Assembly: GCA_013146195.2 (NCBI GenBank)
Contig: CM028378.1
Location: forward strand, 11,151,350-11,215,349
Source of the DNA: Codonopsis lanceolata
Taxonomy: Eukaryota > Streptophyta > Magnoliopsida > Asterales > Campanulaceae
DNA: 64,000 bases
Reading direction: 5' to 3'
Shown here: positions 21,824 through 32,564 of the stretch, one piece after another
Numbering within the stretch: the first letter of the stretch is position 1
Layout of the letters: the number at the start of each line of letters is the position of its first letter
The notes under the pieces: model-generated
What the model saw: the letters and a program-made list of their open reading frames with translations, nothing else
The model's database searches: none
What the model was told of the DNA's origin: nothing
Position numbers and translations under genes: made by a program

Positions 21824-23032
21824 TAGGGGTGGCAAAAATTTATCCAACCCAATGGGTTATCTATTATATCAATTATAAAAGACTTATTGGTTATTATCCA
21901 TTAACACTCAATTAGTAAAATGGATAATTATGGATAATTAACCGGTTATCCATCAGATTTATCCACTAATGTCACCACCGTCAACAGTCTCCACTCACCG
22001 CCGTCATTTCCCACCTCCGGCCACCGCCTACCATCGCCGGCAACCACCTCCAACTGCCACCGCCGCTGCCCACCACCGGCCACCACCTCCAACTGCCACC
22101 AGCCACCGTCAGCCCTTTACTTAAAAATAATAATAATTAAATGCATAGCTTACCATTAGCGAGATTCGAACCTGAATCAAATTGCCTTACAACAAAGCTT
22201 ATCACCACTAGACTAGACCACTTTTTGATATATATTTGAAAGTAAATATAAATATAAACAAGTAATCATAAAAATTATTGATTATTATGAACGTGTTTGT
22301 TATTTGTCTTGGATTAAGAATATTTGTTTGTTATTTATAATTTATAATTTATAATTGTAATGAATATAAATTTTTAATTTTTTAATAAGGTATTTGACTT
22401 TTTTATTTTTTCTTACTTTTACATAATCATTTATTAGTGTCAAATCAATAAACACGTATATTTTCTATCTCACAACTATGAAGACTATTATAAAATTTTG
22501 ACAACTTTATATATATATATAAAGTGATAAAAATAGTGTCGCATTGCAAATATCACTTTTTATTTGAGGTGTAAAAAATGAAAGAAAATATAAATATCAA
22601 AATTAAGAAAATATCTTGGTTATTGTTGAACGTGGGGCCCATTAATTTTTTATTAAATGTGAAAAGTTGGTGAAAATATTATGATTTATGAATATTAAGT
22701 TATTAACTTACCATTGTGTGCATGTGTGTGTTTTTGTCATGTGTGTGTTTTTTTTGGCATGCGTGTGTGTTTGAGTGAGTTTGTGTGTGTATGCTATGCT
22801 TAATGAATCATAATATAAGTAGGCAAGTAATACTCAAAATAATAAATGATATTCCTAATTGGATATTATCCGGATAATACTCATTTATTAATGGATAATA
22901 TTGGATATTATCCAATAACACCCATTAAGGTTAATGAGTGTTATTAGATAATATCAAAAACTATCCATTAACCTTAATGGGTGTTATTAGATAATATCCA
23001 AATTAACCGATAACACCCAATTGCCACCCCTA
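21824..23032. mobile_element. hAT element, non-autonomous (1.2 kb)
   Basis: The ends TAGGGGTGGCAA and (reversed) TAGGGGTGGCAA are identical for 12 bases, a typical plant hAT terminus. The 8-bp flanks ATATAGAC and ACATAGAC differ at one base. The subterminal regions are rich in GGATAATTATGGATAAT and its complement. A GC-rich CCACCGCC stretch (21970-22115) and a SINE-like segment (22147-22220) lie inside. No transposase frame. Confidence 0.88.
22147..22220 (-). repeat. tRNA-derived SINE-like segment
   Basis: On the minus strand a TGGTCTAGTCTAGTGGTGAT A-box-like block is followed about 30 bases on by GGTTCGAATCTCGC, a good polymerase III B box. The anticodon-arm pairing of a true tRNA is missing, so I read it as a SINE head nested in the hAT element, not a tRNA gene. 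Confidence 0.55.
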
Positions 23033-23040
23033 ACATAGAC

Positions 23041-23140
23041 TTATGTTGTTGAAGATGAAGTGAAATTTTTTTTGACCCTACTCTTTATATAAATTAATGA
23101 TGTGTATTTTTTTTTTCCGGTAAGACCCCTTTGGATATCT
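23041..23140 (+). repeat. Dispersed repeat family R, copy 3 (right part)
   Basis: Resumes copy 3 after the hAT element, ending with GACCCCTTTGGATATCTAA as copy 1 does. Confidence 0.7.
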
Positions 23141-23515
23141 AAAGTAGAAGTAATACTCCTAACAAAAGTATAATAACAAAAATGAACTTTTTTTCTTCTA
23201 AAATACAACTTGAAATAATTAACTAAAAAACATATTGATAGCGAAATCAATATTGTAATTAAATAACCGTTTAAGATGTAAATTTGTTTCCAATTTCCAA
23301 TCAACAATAGGTAAATTTTTAAGGCGACACATACATCACAAACAATGCATTTATCAATTTTAAAAAGAATTTACTTGCAAAAATGCTCTAATGTGATCAA
23401 TTTACGAATAATAATTCGTATGATAGAGTTTCACTCTCTCACAATATAACCCAACAATACACGATGGATCAAGTCAAAAGATTCGTCGTATAGAAAATAT
23501 TTGTAAGAGACGCAT
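23141..23515 (+). repeat. Dispersed repeat family R, copy 4
   Basis: Near-identical to 19880-20245, and joined directly to the end of copy 3 so that two R copies lie head to tail with a clean junction at AAAGTAGAAG. Confidence 0.8.
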
Positions 23516-23842
23516 ATATATACTATATAATAGTTCCATCATCTTCGTTTTTGCGTAACCAAATATAAAATACTCCAAAAGGAGTCTCCTGTTTTAGTGC
23601 CAGAATAGGAAGGCAGTTATAGTCTTATCCCACAAGAATATTCGTATAACCCAGGGTATTTGATATGATCGAATAATTCTTACAAGAAAGTGCTCAGTGC
23701 ATAATTCTACAATATATCCATATTTCTGTGTTCGACATTGCTGTTTCTAAAAAGTATCCAATAGATGCTTTGTTATTTGTTTTTGGGTTTGATTCTATAT
23801 ATGGTTTTACTGCTTCAATTTGGTCTCATTTAGATTTATATA

Positions 23843-24099
23843 CTCCTTCCGTGGACTTGGTGTATGGTTTAAGCCACATTTAATTAGATTATTAATATTA
23901 GTTTATGTGTAATTTACGTTAAAGCCCAATTATATGTGGCATGTAATTAAATATGTATGTGATTTATAATTAAAGTAGGATGAGAAAGTAAGTGTAAAAT
24001 GGTAAAAGTTTTGTCCTAAAAATGAAAGTTTCAAACAAGAAAATTATTTTGGGACGGATGAAAAAGGAAAGCAAGACAATAATTTGGGGAGGGAGGGAG
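23843..24099. mobile_element. Stowaway-like MITE
   Basis: 257 bases between TA dinucleotides. The ends CTCCTTCCGTGGAC and (reversed) CTCCCTCCCTCCCC are related. The interior includes TTTTGGGACGGATGAAAAAG, shared with 10883, 57980 and 58357. Confidence 0.8.
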
Positions 24100-24305
24100 T
24101 ATATTCTTCTTCACATTCTCGTAGATAAACTTATCCGCCCCTCGCCTTCCCATTTTACTAGTGATTGGTGCTGTTTCAGATCTGATTATGTATATGTTCT
24201 TTTGCATTTAAGATTTATTATGTTTTTTTTTTCTTTTTGGGGTTTCCCAATTATGTTGAGATAAAGCTACAAAATGTTCACATTTTCTGCACCATAGTTA
24301 TAAGA

Positions 24306-24426
24306 TCTTAACTAGCTTTACACTCATGCATTAAACGCACGTCATATATATTTTTCAATCAAATTATACATAAGCAACATGAAATGAAAAAACAAAATTA
24401 AAAGAATAAATTAAAGAGAACTGTTG

Positions 24427-24496
<70 letters not shown>

Positions 24497-24900
24497 TTTT
24501 TGTAAAACTAATATCATGATTAAAAACTTCAACGATAATAAATAAAATAAACAAATAATTACAACGTAAATATTGTGAGTTCGATGTACATAACTGAAAT
24601 TATTATAACACATAGATTAAGAAAAAGTAAAATTATTAATTGAGAATACAATAAATAAATAAAATATTTTATAAATTTTAGAATACTTTTTTAAATACAA
24701 CATTTGTCATTAAATATGTGCGATTACTACTATGATCACTATGATTAAATATGTACAATTACTACTACTATCTTTCACATAACAAAATGCACGTAATCTG
24801 TATTAATCAATATTAATATAACTGTTTAATCTTTTAGTTAGTTTGTTATAAAAATTAAATACATAATTAAAATGTAAGGATAAAAATATAAGTGAATTTA
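24306..24900 (-). mobile_element. Helitron 3' end candidate
   Basis: On the minus strand the region ends GACGTGCGTTTAATGCATGA, then GTGTAAAGCTAG followed by T. This resembles a plant Helitron 3' terminus (short hairpin, then CTRR before T). The block ACAACATTTGTCATT near 24699 also resembles 52661-52680 beside the Helitron helicase fragment. The 5' end is not identified and no Rep/helicase is visible. Confidence 0.4.
24429..24489. repeat. (TA)n microsatellite
   Basis: About 30 TA units followed by a T run. It lies inside the Helitron-like candidate. Confidence 0.97.
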
Positions 24901-24979
24901 ATTATTGCTTATTACATGAATAAAAAATCTATCTATATATATATATATATATATATTAGAATACATCTTTAAACAAATA

Positions 24980-25595
24980 TATATTTGTTAGATAATAAAA
25001 ATTGCACAAGAAATTCAAATGACGATAAACCAAAGAAAAACGATTCAAATTACATATTTCCTATGGTCATCCCTCTCCCGAAATGACCAAAATATCCCTG
25101 ACTCAAAAACTCTTTCATTAATAGTGTCACCCAAATGAGGTGACACTGATAATATATGTACTTAATTATTACAACTATATATAAAAATATTTAAGCTCAA
25201 TTTAATAAACTATGAAATAGACATTTAAACTATGATTGCTCTCAATTCATTGTATATTTCACAGAGTATGATACTCGGCTACTTGCCCATATATATAATC
25301 ACACCCCTCTAGAGTTATTGTACATGTTCCCAGAGCAATTAGACTACGATTTACTTGTTCATATTCATTCTCGCTTTTCTACAATGTCAATGAAGAAAAT
25401 GGAATTCAGTAATAATGATGTTGTCACCTCTCACCAGGATCATGTTGATCTTTAAAAGTCCACTCATCCAACATGCCATAACTGATGCTACTTCTTTTTT
25501 TAAAGGTTGGAGGGGACATAGACCTTACTCCAACCCTTACTTTTAAATTAATATTTTAATGTGTTGAAAGGCTATAATTATAGATATATGATGTC
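24980..25595. other. Non-coding stretch
   Basis: No gene, TIR pair or tandem array recognised. Confidence 0.4.
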
Positions 25596-25599
25596 TTTG

Positions 25600-25910
25600 G
25601 TGAGGCTAGAACAAATGGTGCCTCTGATGAGGCTTTAAACACCTGACCTCTAGGTTGAGAGTAGTGATGCACCAGGATGCTTCTGGTGGGGCTTGAACAC
25701 TCGACTTTTCCGTTAAGATAAGCGAGCAGCTAAATGAGGCCTTTGGGTAAGGCTTGAACAACAACGTTGCCTCTTAAGAGGCTTGAACACCTGACTTTTC
25801 TATTGAAAGTTGTAAAGTCCAGGGTGTCTCTAGTGAGACTTGAACATCTGACATCTACGTTAGGAGAAGTGAGCAGTACCAGTTAAGCTAGTGCTCGTTG
25901 GTTGATGCTA
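25600..25910. repeat. Degenerate tandem array of GGCTTGAACACCTGAC units
   Basis: At least five spaced copies of a block like GTGAGGCTTGAACACCTGAC, each followed by a TTAGGAGAAGTGAGCAG-like stretch, with a spacing of about 55-65 bases. It ends in CAGTTAAGCTAGTGCTCGTT. The unit has a faint tRNA-gene look (rearranged B-box-like AACACCTGAC), but no polymerase III box pair is convincing. Confidence 0.6.
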
Positions 25911-26469
25911 CTAATTTTGCCGGTGAAACTACTTGGTTATACGCAACAAAAGTGGTCACATAACATTTATGGCTGAGTAAGTAATGTTTGTTGAGTATAA
26001 AATTAGACATGTCAGACTTTAAGAATCCATAATTGTTTATCAAATTATATTTTACTATGTATTTGTTCTTTAACTTCTATGGATATAATTTGTCTTAACA
26101 AAAATCACAAGTAAATTAATATCAATATAGGAAGATCTTATAGTATAATAAGTTTTTAAATTGTTATTCTTGTTTCCCTTGCATATTGGTAAAAAGAGAA
26201 AAGGCATTGCCTCTTAGATTGATGATATTTAATTTCTTAATTGCTTTTTATGTTTTTTTATTTACTTATCAATACTTGTATATGTGTTCATATATAAATA
26301 TATTCCTTATTTTGTAATTAGTTACAGTGGTTTTCTAGCAATCATGAGATAAGAAAATTGCATTTTTCATTATATATATATATATTTTTTTTTTAATTTT
26401 TGGTAAGTGCATTTTGAAGGGATCTTGCTATATATGGATGTGCTAATTACATTTGTCATTATATATAGG

Positions 26470-26576
26470 AAATGTAACAAAACAAAGTGTTTCAATTTCC
26501 AATGCCATGTTAATTAAATGTTTAGCTTAAAAATTAAGAAAAAATGTAATAAAACAAAGTGTTTCAATTTCCAATG
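26470..26576 (+). repeat. Direct duplication, about 34 bp, 73 bp apart
   Basis: The block ending ACAAAGTGTTTCAATTTCCA occurs at about 26470-26503 and 26543-26576 with a single difference. Confidence 0.85.
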
Positions 26577-26711
26577 TATATTTGTGTTTACATTTATGGA
26601 AAATATTTAGGCGGAAAAATCACGATTCTTATTATATATATAAACGGAATAGAGTGAATAAACAAGTGATTTTTTTAATTAGCTTTTATTTTGTTTTGTG
26701 TGTACAAGCAG

Positions 26712-27755
26712 GTTCTTGCCTTGCTGTGTCAACCTTTGGTTATTTTCAAGCGGGACATGATAACATGATAAGATCGTTATTCATAGCATTGCAGCCTACA
26801 TACCAAGTAAGTAATAAAGGCCTTCTCCATAATTGTACCTCGTTATCGTAAATTTCATAATGCCAAACAGACCGATATGGAGGTAAATTTGAAATCGGCA
26901 TGAGCTTATTATGGTTGTTTTAAAAAATGGGAACCTGTAACCGACCATTATATTGGTTTCTTTCAAGAAACCTATATTTCGTAATTCCTCATTTACCAAT
27001 TGTGACATTTTAGCAGAATTCGTCATGCACATCTAGAGGCTTAATTTACAGACTTGTCCTCACCCGAGTGAAAAAAGTATGACAAGGCTTCTTTTTAAGC
27101 CCTCCCGCTTAATTATACTCTATTAAAAGTGTTTTTTCTGGTGTTGTGATGAGAATTTGATTGTTGTTAAAGCACAAAGATATAAAACATGATATATATT
27201 GTTGGTGCTCTCTCTAACAGCTTAAACTTTTAGATGAGTTGGTTACTTAACATGGTATCAGAGCTCATGGTTTGACAAGGACAAAGATTCAAATCTTCCC
27301 CCTTGCATTTATCTTAAAAATATTCGAAAGGGTACGTATTGGCCCTATATTAAAAAAAAAAGTGCATGTCTCTCAACGTATGCACATGAGGGGGAGTGTT
27401 AAAACACAACTTAAGCTTTTAGATGAGTTGGTTACTTAACAATTGTCAACTTTCAGCAAGTAATGGTGGATTCCGGCAGTAGGTGTGAAACGTTAGAGCA
27501 CCCTTATCATCCTTGTCTATGCCGCATCCATTACAGACTCCTTGTGCAAGAGGCTTTGGGTTGTTCACGCATAGACTCCTTGGCAGTAAGTTCCACAATC
27601 TTCTTGTTGGATTTAGTAAGAAAACCTACATTTCTTCACTTCAATCACTTGCATAATAAACCCAAAATATCTAGCAATCAATAAAAGTACTCATATTTCT
27701 TCATTTGCAGGTGCTCATTCTATTTGGGAGATTAGTGGAGTATACTGTATACTAA
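26712..27755 (+). CDS. Unknown gene, copy B: three splice-compatible exons (5' part missing)
   Basis: The product is not recognised. Exons: 26712-26806 (acceptor AAGCAG, donor CAA|GTAAGT), 27457-27585 (acceptor TTTCAG, donor GCA|GTAAGT) and 27711-27755 (acceptor TTGCAG, stop TAA). Joined, they stay in one frame and give about 88 residues: SCLAVSTFGYFQAGHDNMIR, then VMVDSGSRCETLEHPYHPCL, then IHYRLLVQEALGCSRID and a short hydrophobic end LILFGRLVEYTVY. HPYHPCLCRIHY is rich in Cys and His and could bind metal, but that is inference. The first exon is homologous to 10174-10260 in copy A. Exons equivalent to A exons 1-2 are not seen upstream, so this copy may be a truncated duplicate, or its 5' part may be too diverged. 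A TRIM sits in the first intron. Confidence 0.55.
27200..27441 (+). mobile_element. TRIM retrotransposon (242 bp) in an intron of gene B
   Basis: Two short LTRs (27200-27252 and 27397-27441) share CTTTTAGATGAGTTGGTTAC and end TTAACA. The first is followed at once by TGGTATCAGAGC (27253-27264), the initiator tRNA-Met primer site. The second is preceded by the purine run GAGGGGGAG (27388-27396). That is the full TRIM plan with no coding sequence. No clean 5-bp target duplication is seen. Confidence 0.92.
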
Positions 27756-28009
27756 AGCTACTGAATGTGGTTCTCTACCCAGAAGTCCTCTTTCGTGGTG
27801 GGAATAGTTGACCATAGACCCTTTTTTGATGCCTCTCCCTCAGTAGAGCTATCCAACGCAAGGTGCGATCTTTTCAAATTAACGCAACATCCGTAGCAGC
27901 ACTAAAATTGATGCATACGTATACCAGACTCTCGGTTGGACCTGAAGTGGAGCCATCGTGATCGGTAGCCTCAAGTACATACTCTATCCTTTGTTGTGGA
28001 CCTTGATGG

Positions 28010-28110
28010 TAAAATTGCACTCTGCTATACCATTGTATCTAACTAAATGGATAGATATGAAATGTATCCACTTGTAATTTCTTGAGTTTTGTGATTGTTT
28101 TAACTTATAA
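28010..28110 (+). other. 3' UTR-like block of gene B
   Basis: Homologous to 12590-12725 downstream of copy A. It lies about 255 bases after the stop codon of copy B. Confidence 0.55.
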
Positions 28111-28469
28111 GGGCTTGTAGACATGTATTTGCATGGAATAACCAATTTCAAAAATTTATATAAATTATATGAAGCATGAAATTATAATTTTATGTCCAAC
28201 ACTGATCATCCTGGACTTGGTTCTGCCTATTATAAGTGACATATTTTCACTACTTGGAGTTGAGGGTCTTCTTCACCCTAGTCAGCTCTAATTTATAAAG
28301 AGCAATATATTTATACTTAAAACACACTTGGCATGTTATGGTTGGCCATAACATTATAATCAACTTGTGGTCGATAGTAAATGGAGGACATTATTAAATG
28401 AACTTGTGATCGATAATATATGACTCCTCCTGTCCTCCATGAGGAATAATTTGGTGTATCAGATTAAAC

Positions 28470-28810
28470 TCGACGGTGTATTTAGAGATATTTTATTTTT
28501 AGATACTTCAATTAAGTAGGGTAGTTTCCAATGGAATTAATGAAGGTCGGTTTCATAAACTTGTTTTCTCAAGTATTCTTGAGGCGAACCACTTGACTTT
28601 GACAATGATCACATGCTAGATCTCTACTTCTGAAGGCAACCGTAATAAGCTCACTGTTTTTTTAAAAAACAGGTCTCCTGAGAGACATATTATGTATCAT
28701 AATTTTTAAGATCAAGCCTCACTCCGTCACAACTTAGCCCACCAATACTTGTAGGTTGAGTCAAGAAGATCTATCTTACAGTAAATATTTGTAAGAATGT
28801 TTTTCATGCG
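28470..28810 (+). repeat. Long repeat, inverted partner at 56690-57050
   Basis: Blocks TTTAGAGATATTTTATTTTT, AATTAAGTAGGGTAGTTTCC, GGTCGGTTTCATAAACTTG and the TAGCCCACCAATACTTG region reappear in order, reverse-complemented, near 57050-56690. The right part (TCAAGCCTCACTCCGTCAC to ATTTGTAAGA) is also related to a block of family R and to 12405-12490. Confidence 0.75.
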
Positions 28811-28874
28811 CTTTTACTTTCAAATTTTTTTGAGCTGCCTTAGTTCCAGTCTACAAAATTTGAACCAAATTAGC

Positions 28875-29010
28875 TATTCAAGTAAGTGCAGCTTAGTGGT
28901 AAGACGCTTCACCCATACCTAATAGGTCGTGGGTTCCAGTCACTAAGGAGGTAAGTGGGGAACCACTACTAATCCTCTATTTTAAATGAAAAGGAAAAAA
29001 AAAAAAAAAG
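28875..29010 (+). repeat. tRNA-derived SINE
   Basis: A box-like GCTTAGTGGTAAGACGC (28891) and B box-like GGGTTCCAGTC (28931) are about 40 bases apart. A short unique part and an A-rich tail (AAAAGGAAAAAAAAAAAAAA) near 28988-29009 follow. About 135 bases, typical for a plant SINE. It is too long and unstructured for a tRNA gene. Confidence 0.75.
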
Positions 29011-29459
29011 AAGCTATTCTAGTGCTATAAGGCGAGTAGTTTGGACTTTGAACTTTCCAATGTTGTTCATTTAAATTGAGATCTATCAATCAAAGAAGCA
29101 ATTAAACAAATCAAAAGTGAAATGATAAACTTAACACTTTCGATGAAAAAAATTACACAATTTTTTTACAAATGTATTATTTAATCCGACACAGAGATGA
29201 ATAATTGATTATACTATAAATATAATGAGTCAATCACATATTGAAAAAAAGATAATATATTCTATTATTAATACTATGATTTTCAAGGATATTTTCATGT
29301 AAAAAAATGAGGCTCATTAATTATAGTGGAGATCAAATTAATGATAAAATGATAAATGGAATTTTTTTAAAAAAATATTAGAAAGCATACAACTTTTTTC
29401 TAAAGGTCTAAATAAACTAAAAGACGCTTTCTTAGTATAGGAGTACATTAAAAAGAAGA
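29011..29459. other. AT-rich non-coding stretch
   Basis: No gene or paired ends recognised. Confidence 0.45.
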
Positions 29460-29467
29460 TATTCTTT

Positions 29468-29691
29468 CCGAAAAAATACCAAAAAAAGTTTCACTAAAAA
29501 ATCTCATATCCAAAAAATCCCAAAAATTATTATTCTATCTAAAAAGTTCCAAAGTTAAATTCTTAATATCAAAAAGTCCAAAACTTAATGTTTCTTCTAA
29601 CATCGTTAGAGTATAACTGTATAAGGTCTTATTTGAAAAAAAAAACTTATTTTTAACTTCAATAATTTTAATGATTCAATATTTTAGATAA

Positions 29692-29744
<53 letters not shown>

Positions 29745-30317
29745 ACAACAACAACAACAAATAACTTACTATTAGTAATAACAATAATATTTTTTTTAAA
29801 AATCTATTAATATTATTAATGTTATTAATAATGATATTATTATTAATAAATAATAATAATATTATCATTATTATCACTACTTTGACTACTAATATTATTA
29901 TCGCAATTTCATAAAAATGTAAAGGTTAACTTTGTAAATCTTAATATTAAAATATTAATTTTTTAGATTGAATAGTTGTTTTGAGACAATTGTGAAATAA
30001 ATTTTAAATAGACTTTTGATATTTAATACTTATAATGTTAATGAAGAATAATAATATTACTATTATAATAATAGTAATATTTTTATAATAATAATAATAG
30101 TAGTAACAATACAATTCTTATCATCATTGTCATAAATGAAAAGAAAAATAAATTTTCGTCCAAATGAAAGATTTTAACATAACGGCGTTCGTAGATATGT
30201 TAAGTTTTAGACTTTTTGGTATTAAAATTATGATTTTAGGAATTTTTGGATAAAAAATTATTTTTGGATTTTTTTGGATATGAGAATTTTTTTGTGAGAC
30301 TTTTTGGTATTTTTCCT
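29468..30317. mobile_element. MULE-like element with about 140-bp TIRs
   Basis: The left arm CCGAAAAAATACCAAAAAAA is paired by the right arm read in reverse (AGGAAAAATACCAAAAAG). Inverted similarity (CTCATATCCAAAAAAT, AAAAAGTCCAAAACTTAA) continues to about 29610 and 30190. The flanks ATATTCTTT and TTATTCTTT match at eight of nine positions. The middle is a trinucleotide AAT microsatellite (29690-29760) and low-complexity DNA, with no transposase. Confidence 0.72.
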
Positions 30318-30639
30318 TATTCTTTTTTAGAACAACTTAAAATTAAAAAAAGACTTAAATCGCAATTTGGTCATCCTACTTTCTCACTTTTTGCAATACA
30401 GTGACTCTACAATTTTTTTTTTCAATTTAATCATTGTACTTGGCAACATATAGCACGTTCATCACTCTATCCAATTTTTTGGATGGAAAACTTAAAACAA
30501 TTGTAGAAACCCGAAAATACCCTTAGCTTAAATCACAATTTGGTCACCCTACTTTCCTACTTTTTGCAATAAGGTGACTCTAACTGGAAAATTACATATT
30601 CATCTTTATTTGGGTCAACAATGTTCATCGATGATATTC

Positions 30640-31560
30640 AAAATGGAGGACCAGCATCACAGCCATCCAAGAAATTGATCTAAGAGATGTACATTCATAC
30701 TTGATCTGTCTTTATTAGTAATTTCGCTAAGCAAGCATGGTCCACCATCTAAATCTTCTGCTTTAAAACCTGGCGCAACTGTACCTTTTGACTCTCCATC
30801 CTTGCTTCCATAAGCTTTGATTTCAAACCTTAACTATGCTTCTGCATTCCACCACAGGGACATTCAATGCACCCTTTCATCCCACGAGTAATATGTGGAT
30901 TGCCCGAGTCAGGTAAGCTCCAGTGTTCCATTAAATCTGGCGGGCTATGCTCTTGCAGAGCCTCTGCGGGGAATTCATAGCACCATTTGAAAACCGGGCA
31001 TTGGAAAGCCTTCCATTTACTCCCTCTACAGATATAATCTTATAGTTTTCCCCGTTGCTTTGGTGTGATTAATTTCCAGAGTCGAGATATGGAAGACCCT
31101 TTTTTCATTTGTTTGGTTGGCACCGAACAAACTTTACTAATTTCAGTGATTGGTGCATCCTCCCCTGCATTTCCTTCCCACTCTGTTGTGTTACTTGACA
31201 CGTTACTGTCACGCTGCATATTGTTGACAGATGGATCACTCCCATTGGCAGAATAACTTGAACCCTGATCCTCGACATGGCTCACAGTTTCCCACCCACT
31301 TTCTTCATCATCATCATCTTCTTCTTCTTCTCCTTCTTCAATATCATCATTTTGATTGAAATACAGATTGGAATGTCTCTGAATACCATCTTTATTGAAC
31401 ATATTGACTTCGGGGCTTCTTGTATGAACTTTCGGGCCATGGCTAGCGGGACTATAAACGGGACACAAGCTTCAATCTCACGACATTTGTTTCCCCAAAA
31501 TTAGCATCTTCAAAAATAGAGAAAATATCATCCGGATTTGGGGGATCATAAGTAAATTCC
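30640..31560 (-). pseudogene. Captured C-terminal part of a plant coiled-coil-type protein
   Basis: The minus strand from about 31560 reads through an acidic protein region: PKVHTRSPEVNMFNKDGIQR, a run of acidic residues, then SGWETVSHVEDQGSSYSANG and KQMKKGSSISRLWK (continuous open frame 31468-31040). Downstream, frameshifted pieces continue the same protein: NGENYKIISVEGVNGRLSN, then PPDLMEHWSLPDSGNPHITR and GMKGCIECPCG (about 31070-30820). These have the look of a conserved plant C-terminal tail. I associate it with a coiled-coil or kinesin-related protein but cannot name the gene with confidence. Frameshifts and stops show it is not functional. It sits wholly inside the TIR element, so it was captured. 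Confidence 0.6.
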
Positions 31561-31609
31561 CTCATCTTCAAGTTCGTTCTCCCTCAAATCAAAGTCCCAG
31601 ATCAGGGCG

Positions 31610-32080
31610 AGCCTCTTCCATTACCAGTCTAGCTATAGCTCCCCCATCTCTCTTTTCTCCGTCTCCGTCCAGCGGCTCCAAAGCGCCAACCCGCCCTCTC
31701 CCGCTCGGATCCGTTTTTTCTTTCTACTGTCAATCCTCGATGGCTCCTTCTCATCTCCCGATTCGCTCTTTTTCCTCTTTCATCTTCGGTCCAACACCAC
31801 CATATATACATTCTTTCTTTCGAGATCCAATGAAGGCGTCAGGTTCCCAAGCTTAACATCATCTACGCTTGATCGGCGGCCTTCATTTTAGATTCTTGCC
31901 CGGCAACCCGACGCGAGTCCTCTCTCTTCTTTCTTGCCATAAAGCGACCTCGTTTCCAAGCGAATTGTCAATCCCAATATTAATGGTGGTCTTTGTTGTG
32001 TTCGCTGGGAGAAAGCCCCAATTTTGGGGGCGACACAGTAGAGAGAGTAGACTAAGTGCTGAGACTTTTTGATATTTTTC
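31610..32080. other. GC-rich segment beside the captured fragment
   Basis: Base composition and CT-rich tracts (CTCCCCCATCTCTCTTTTCT) resemble a plant 5' UTR or promoter-proximal sequence. It may be a second captured piece. No protein family recognised. Confidence 0.35.
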
Positions 32081-32439
32081 CTTTTTTTTTTGTAGAAAGT
32101 TACCTTATTGCAAAAGTGTGAAAGTAGGGTGACCAAATTGCGATTAAGATAAAACAGTTTGATTTTGTTCAGAGGGTATTTGAGTCTTTTAAACAATTTC
32201 CATCCAACATAACGGACGGAAATGGATTGAGTGACCATATTGAATGTTCAAACCAAGTAGAATGACTAAATTGAAGAAAAAAAATTGTTGAGTCACCATA
32301 TTGCAAAAAGTGGAAAAGTAGGGTGACCATATTGCGATTTAAGCCTAAAAAAAGGTAGTGGAGTTCTGTAATTTCTAAGGACGGAAGGAATATCATGGTA
32401 ATTTAAATAAAAAAGTAAAAAAGAAAAGAAAGCCTTGGC

Positions 32440-32560
32440 CTGACCAAAAACTTGACATGCATGATACACAAGATTGACGTCACTATATATCCCTTTCCAT
32501 GCATTGAAACTAGGGTTGTTGGTCTCTACATAAAGCCTCCATTTCACCTCATTAATATAT
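32440..32560 (+). promoter_or_regulatory. Promoter-like block related to gene A upstream region
   Basis: ACTAGGGTTGTTGGTCTCTACATAAAGCC-type sequence (about 32510-32538) resembles 9290-9330 upstream of gene A. No exon follows; the sequence runs into unrelated DNA at about 32565. It could be a third, truncated copy of that locus. Confidence 0.35.
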
Positions 32561-32564
32561 AATT

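Larger units (their letters stand above)
30526..32152. mobile_element. Second, inner pair of GGCTTAAATC-family ends
   Basis: AGCTTAAATCACAATTTGGT at about 30526 and, reversed from 32152, TCTTAATCGCAATTTGGTC repeat the family terminus inside the outer element at nearly symmetrical distances. Either one family member inserted into another, or the terminal segments were duplicated. No clear duplication flanks the inner ends. The captured gene fragment lies within this inner unit. Confidence 0.6.
30352..32345. mobile_element. Gene-capturing TIR element, outer ends (GGCTTAAATC family)
   Basis: The ends GACTTAAATCGCAATTTGGT and (reversed) GGCTTAAATCGCAATATGGT are flanked by a perfect 8-bp duplication TAAAAAAA (30344-30351 and 32346-32353). 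The inverted similarity continues through GGTGACTC and TTGGATGGAAA to the point where a second pair of the same ends begins (30526 and 32152). Same family as 18305-19603. It begins 27 bases after the duplication of the MULE-like element at 29468-30317. The poly-A nature of the duplication lowers its weight slightly. Confidence 0.78.

Noticed and set aside
22147..22220. tRNA gene on the minus strand
   Set aside because: A and B boxes are present but the cloverleaf arms do not pair; a SINE head is the better reading.
28891..28945. tRNA gene on the plus strand
   Set aside because: Same reason; the A-rich tail supports a SINE.
29668..29877. Ile/Leu-rich frame
   Set aside because: Product of an AAT trinucleotide repeat inside a MULE-like element.
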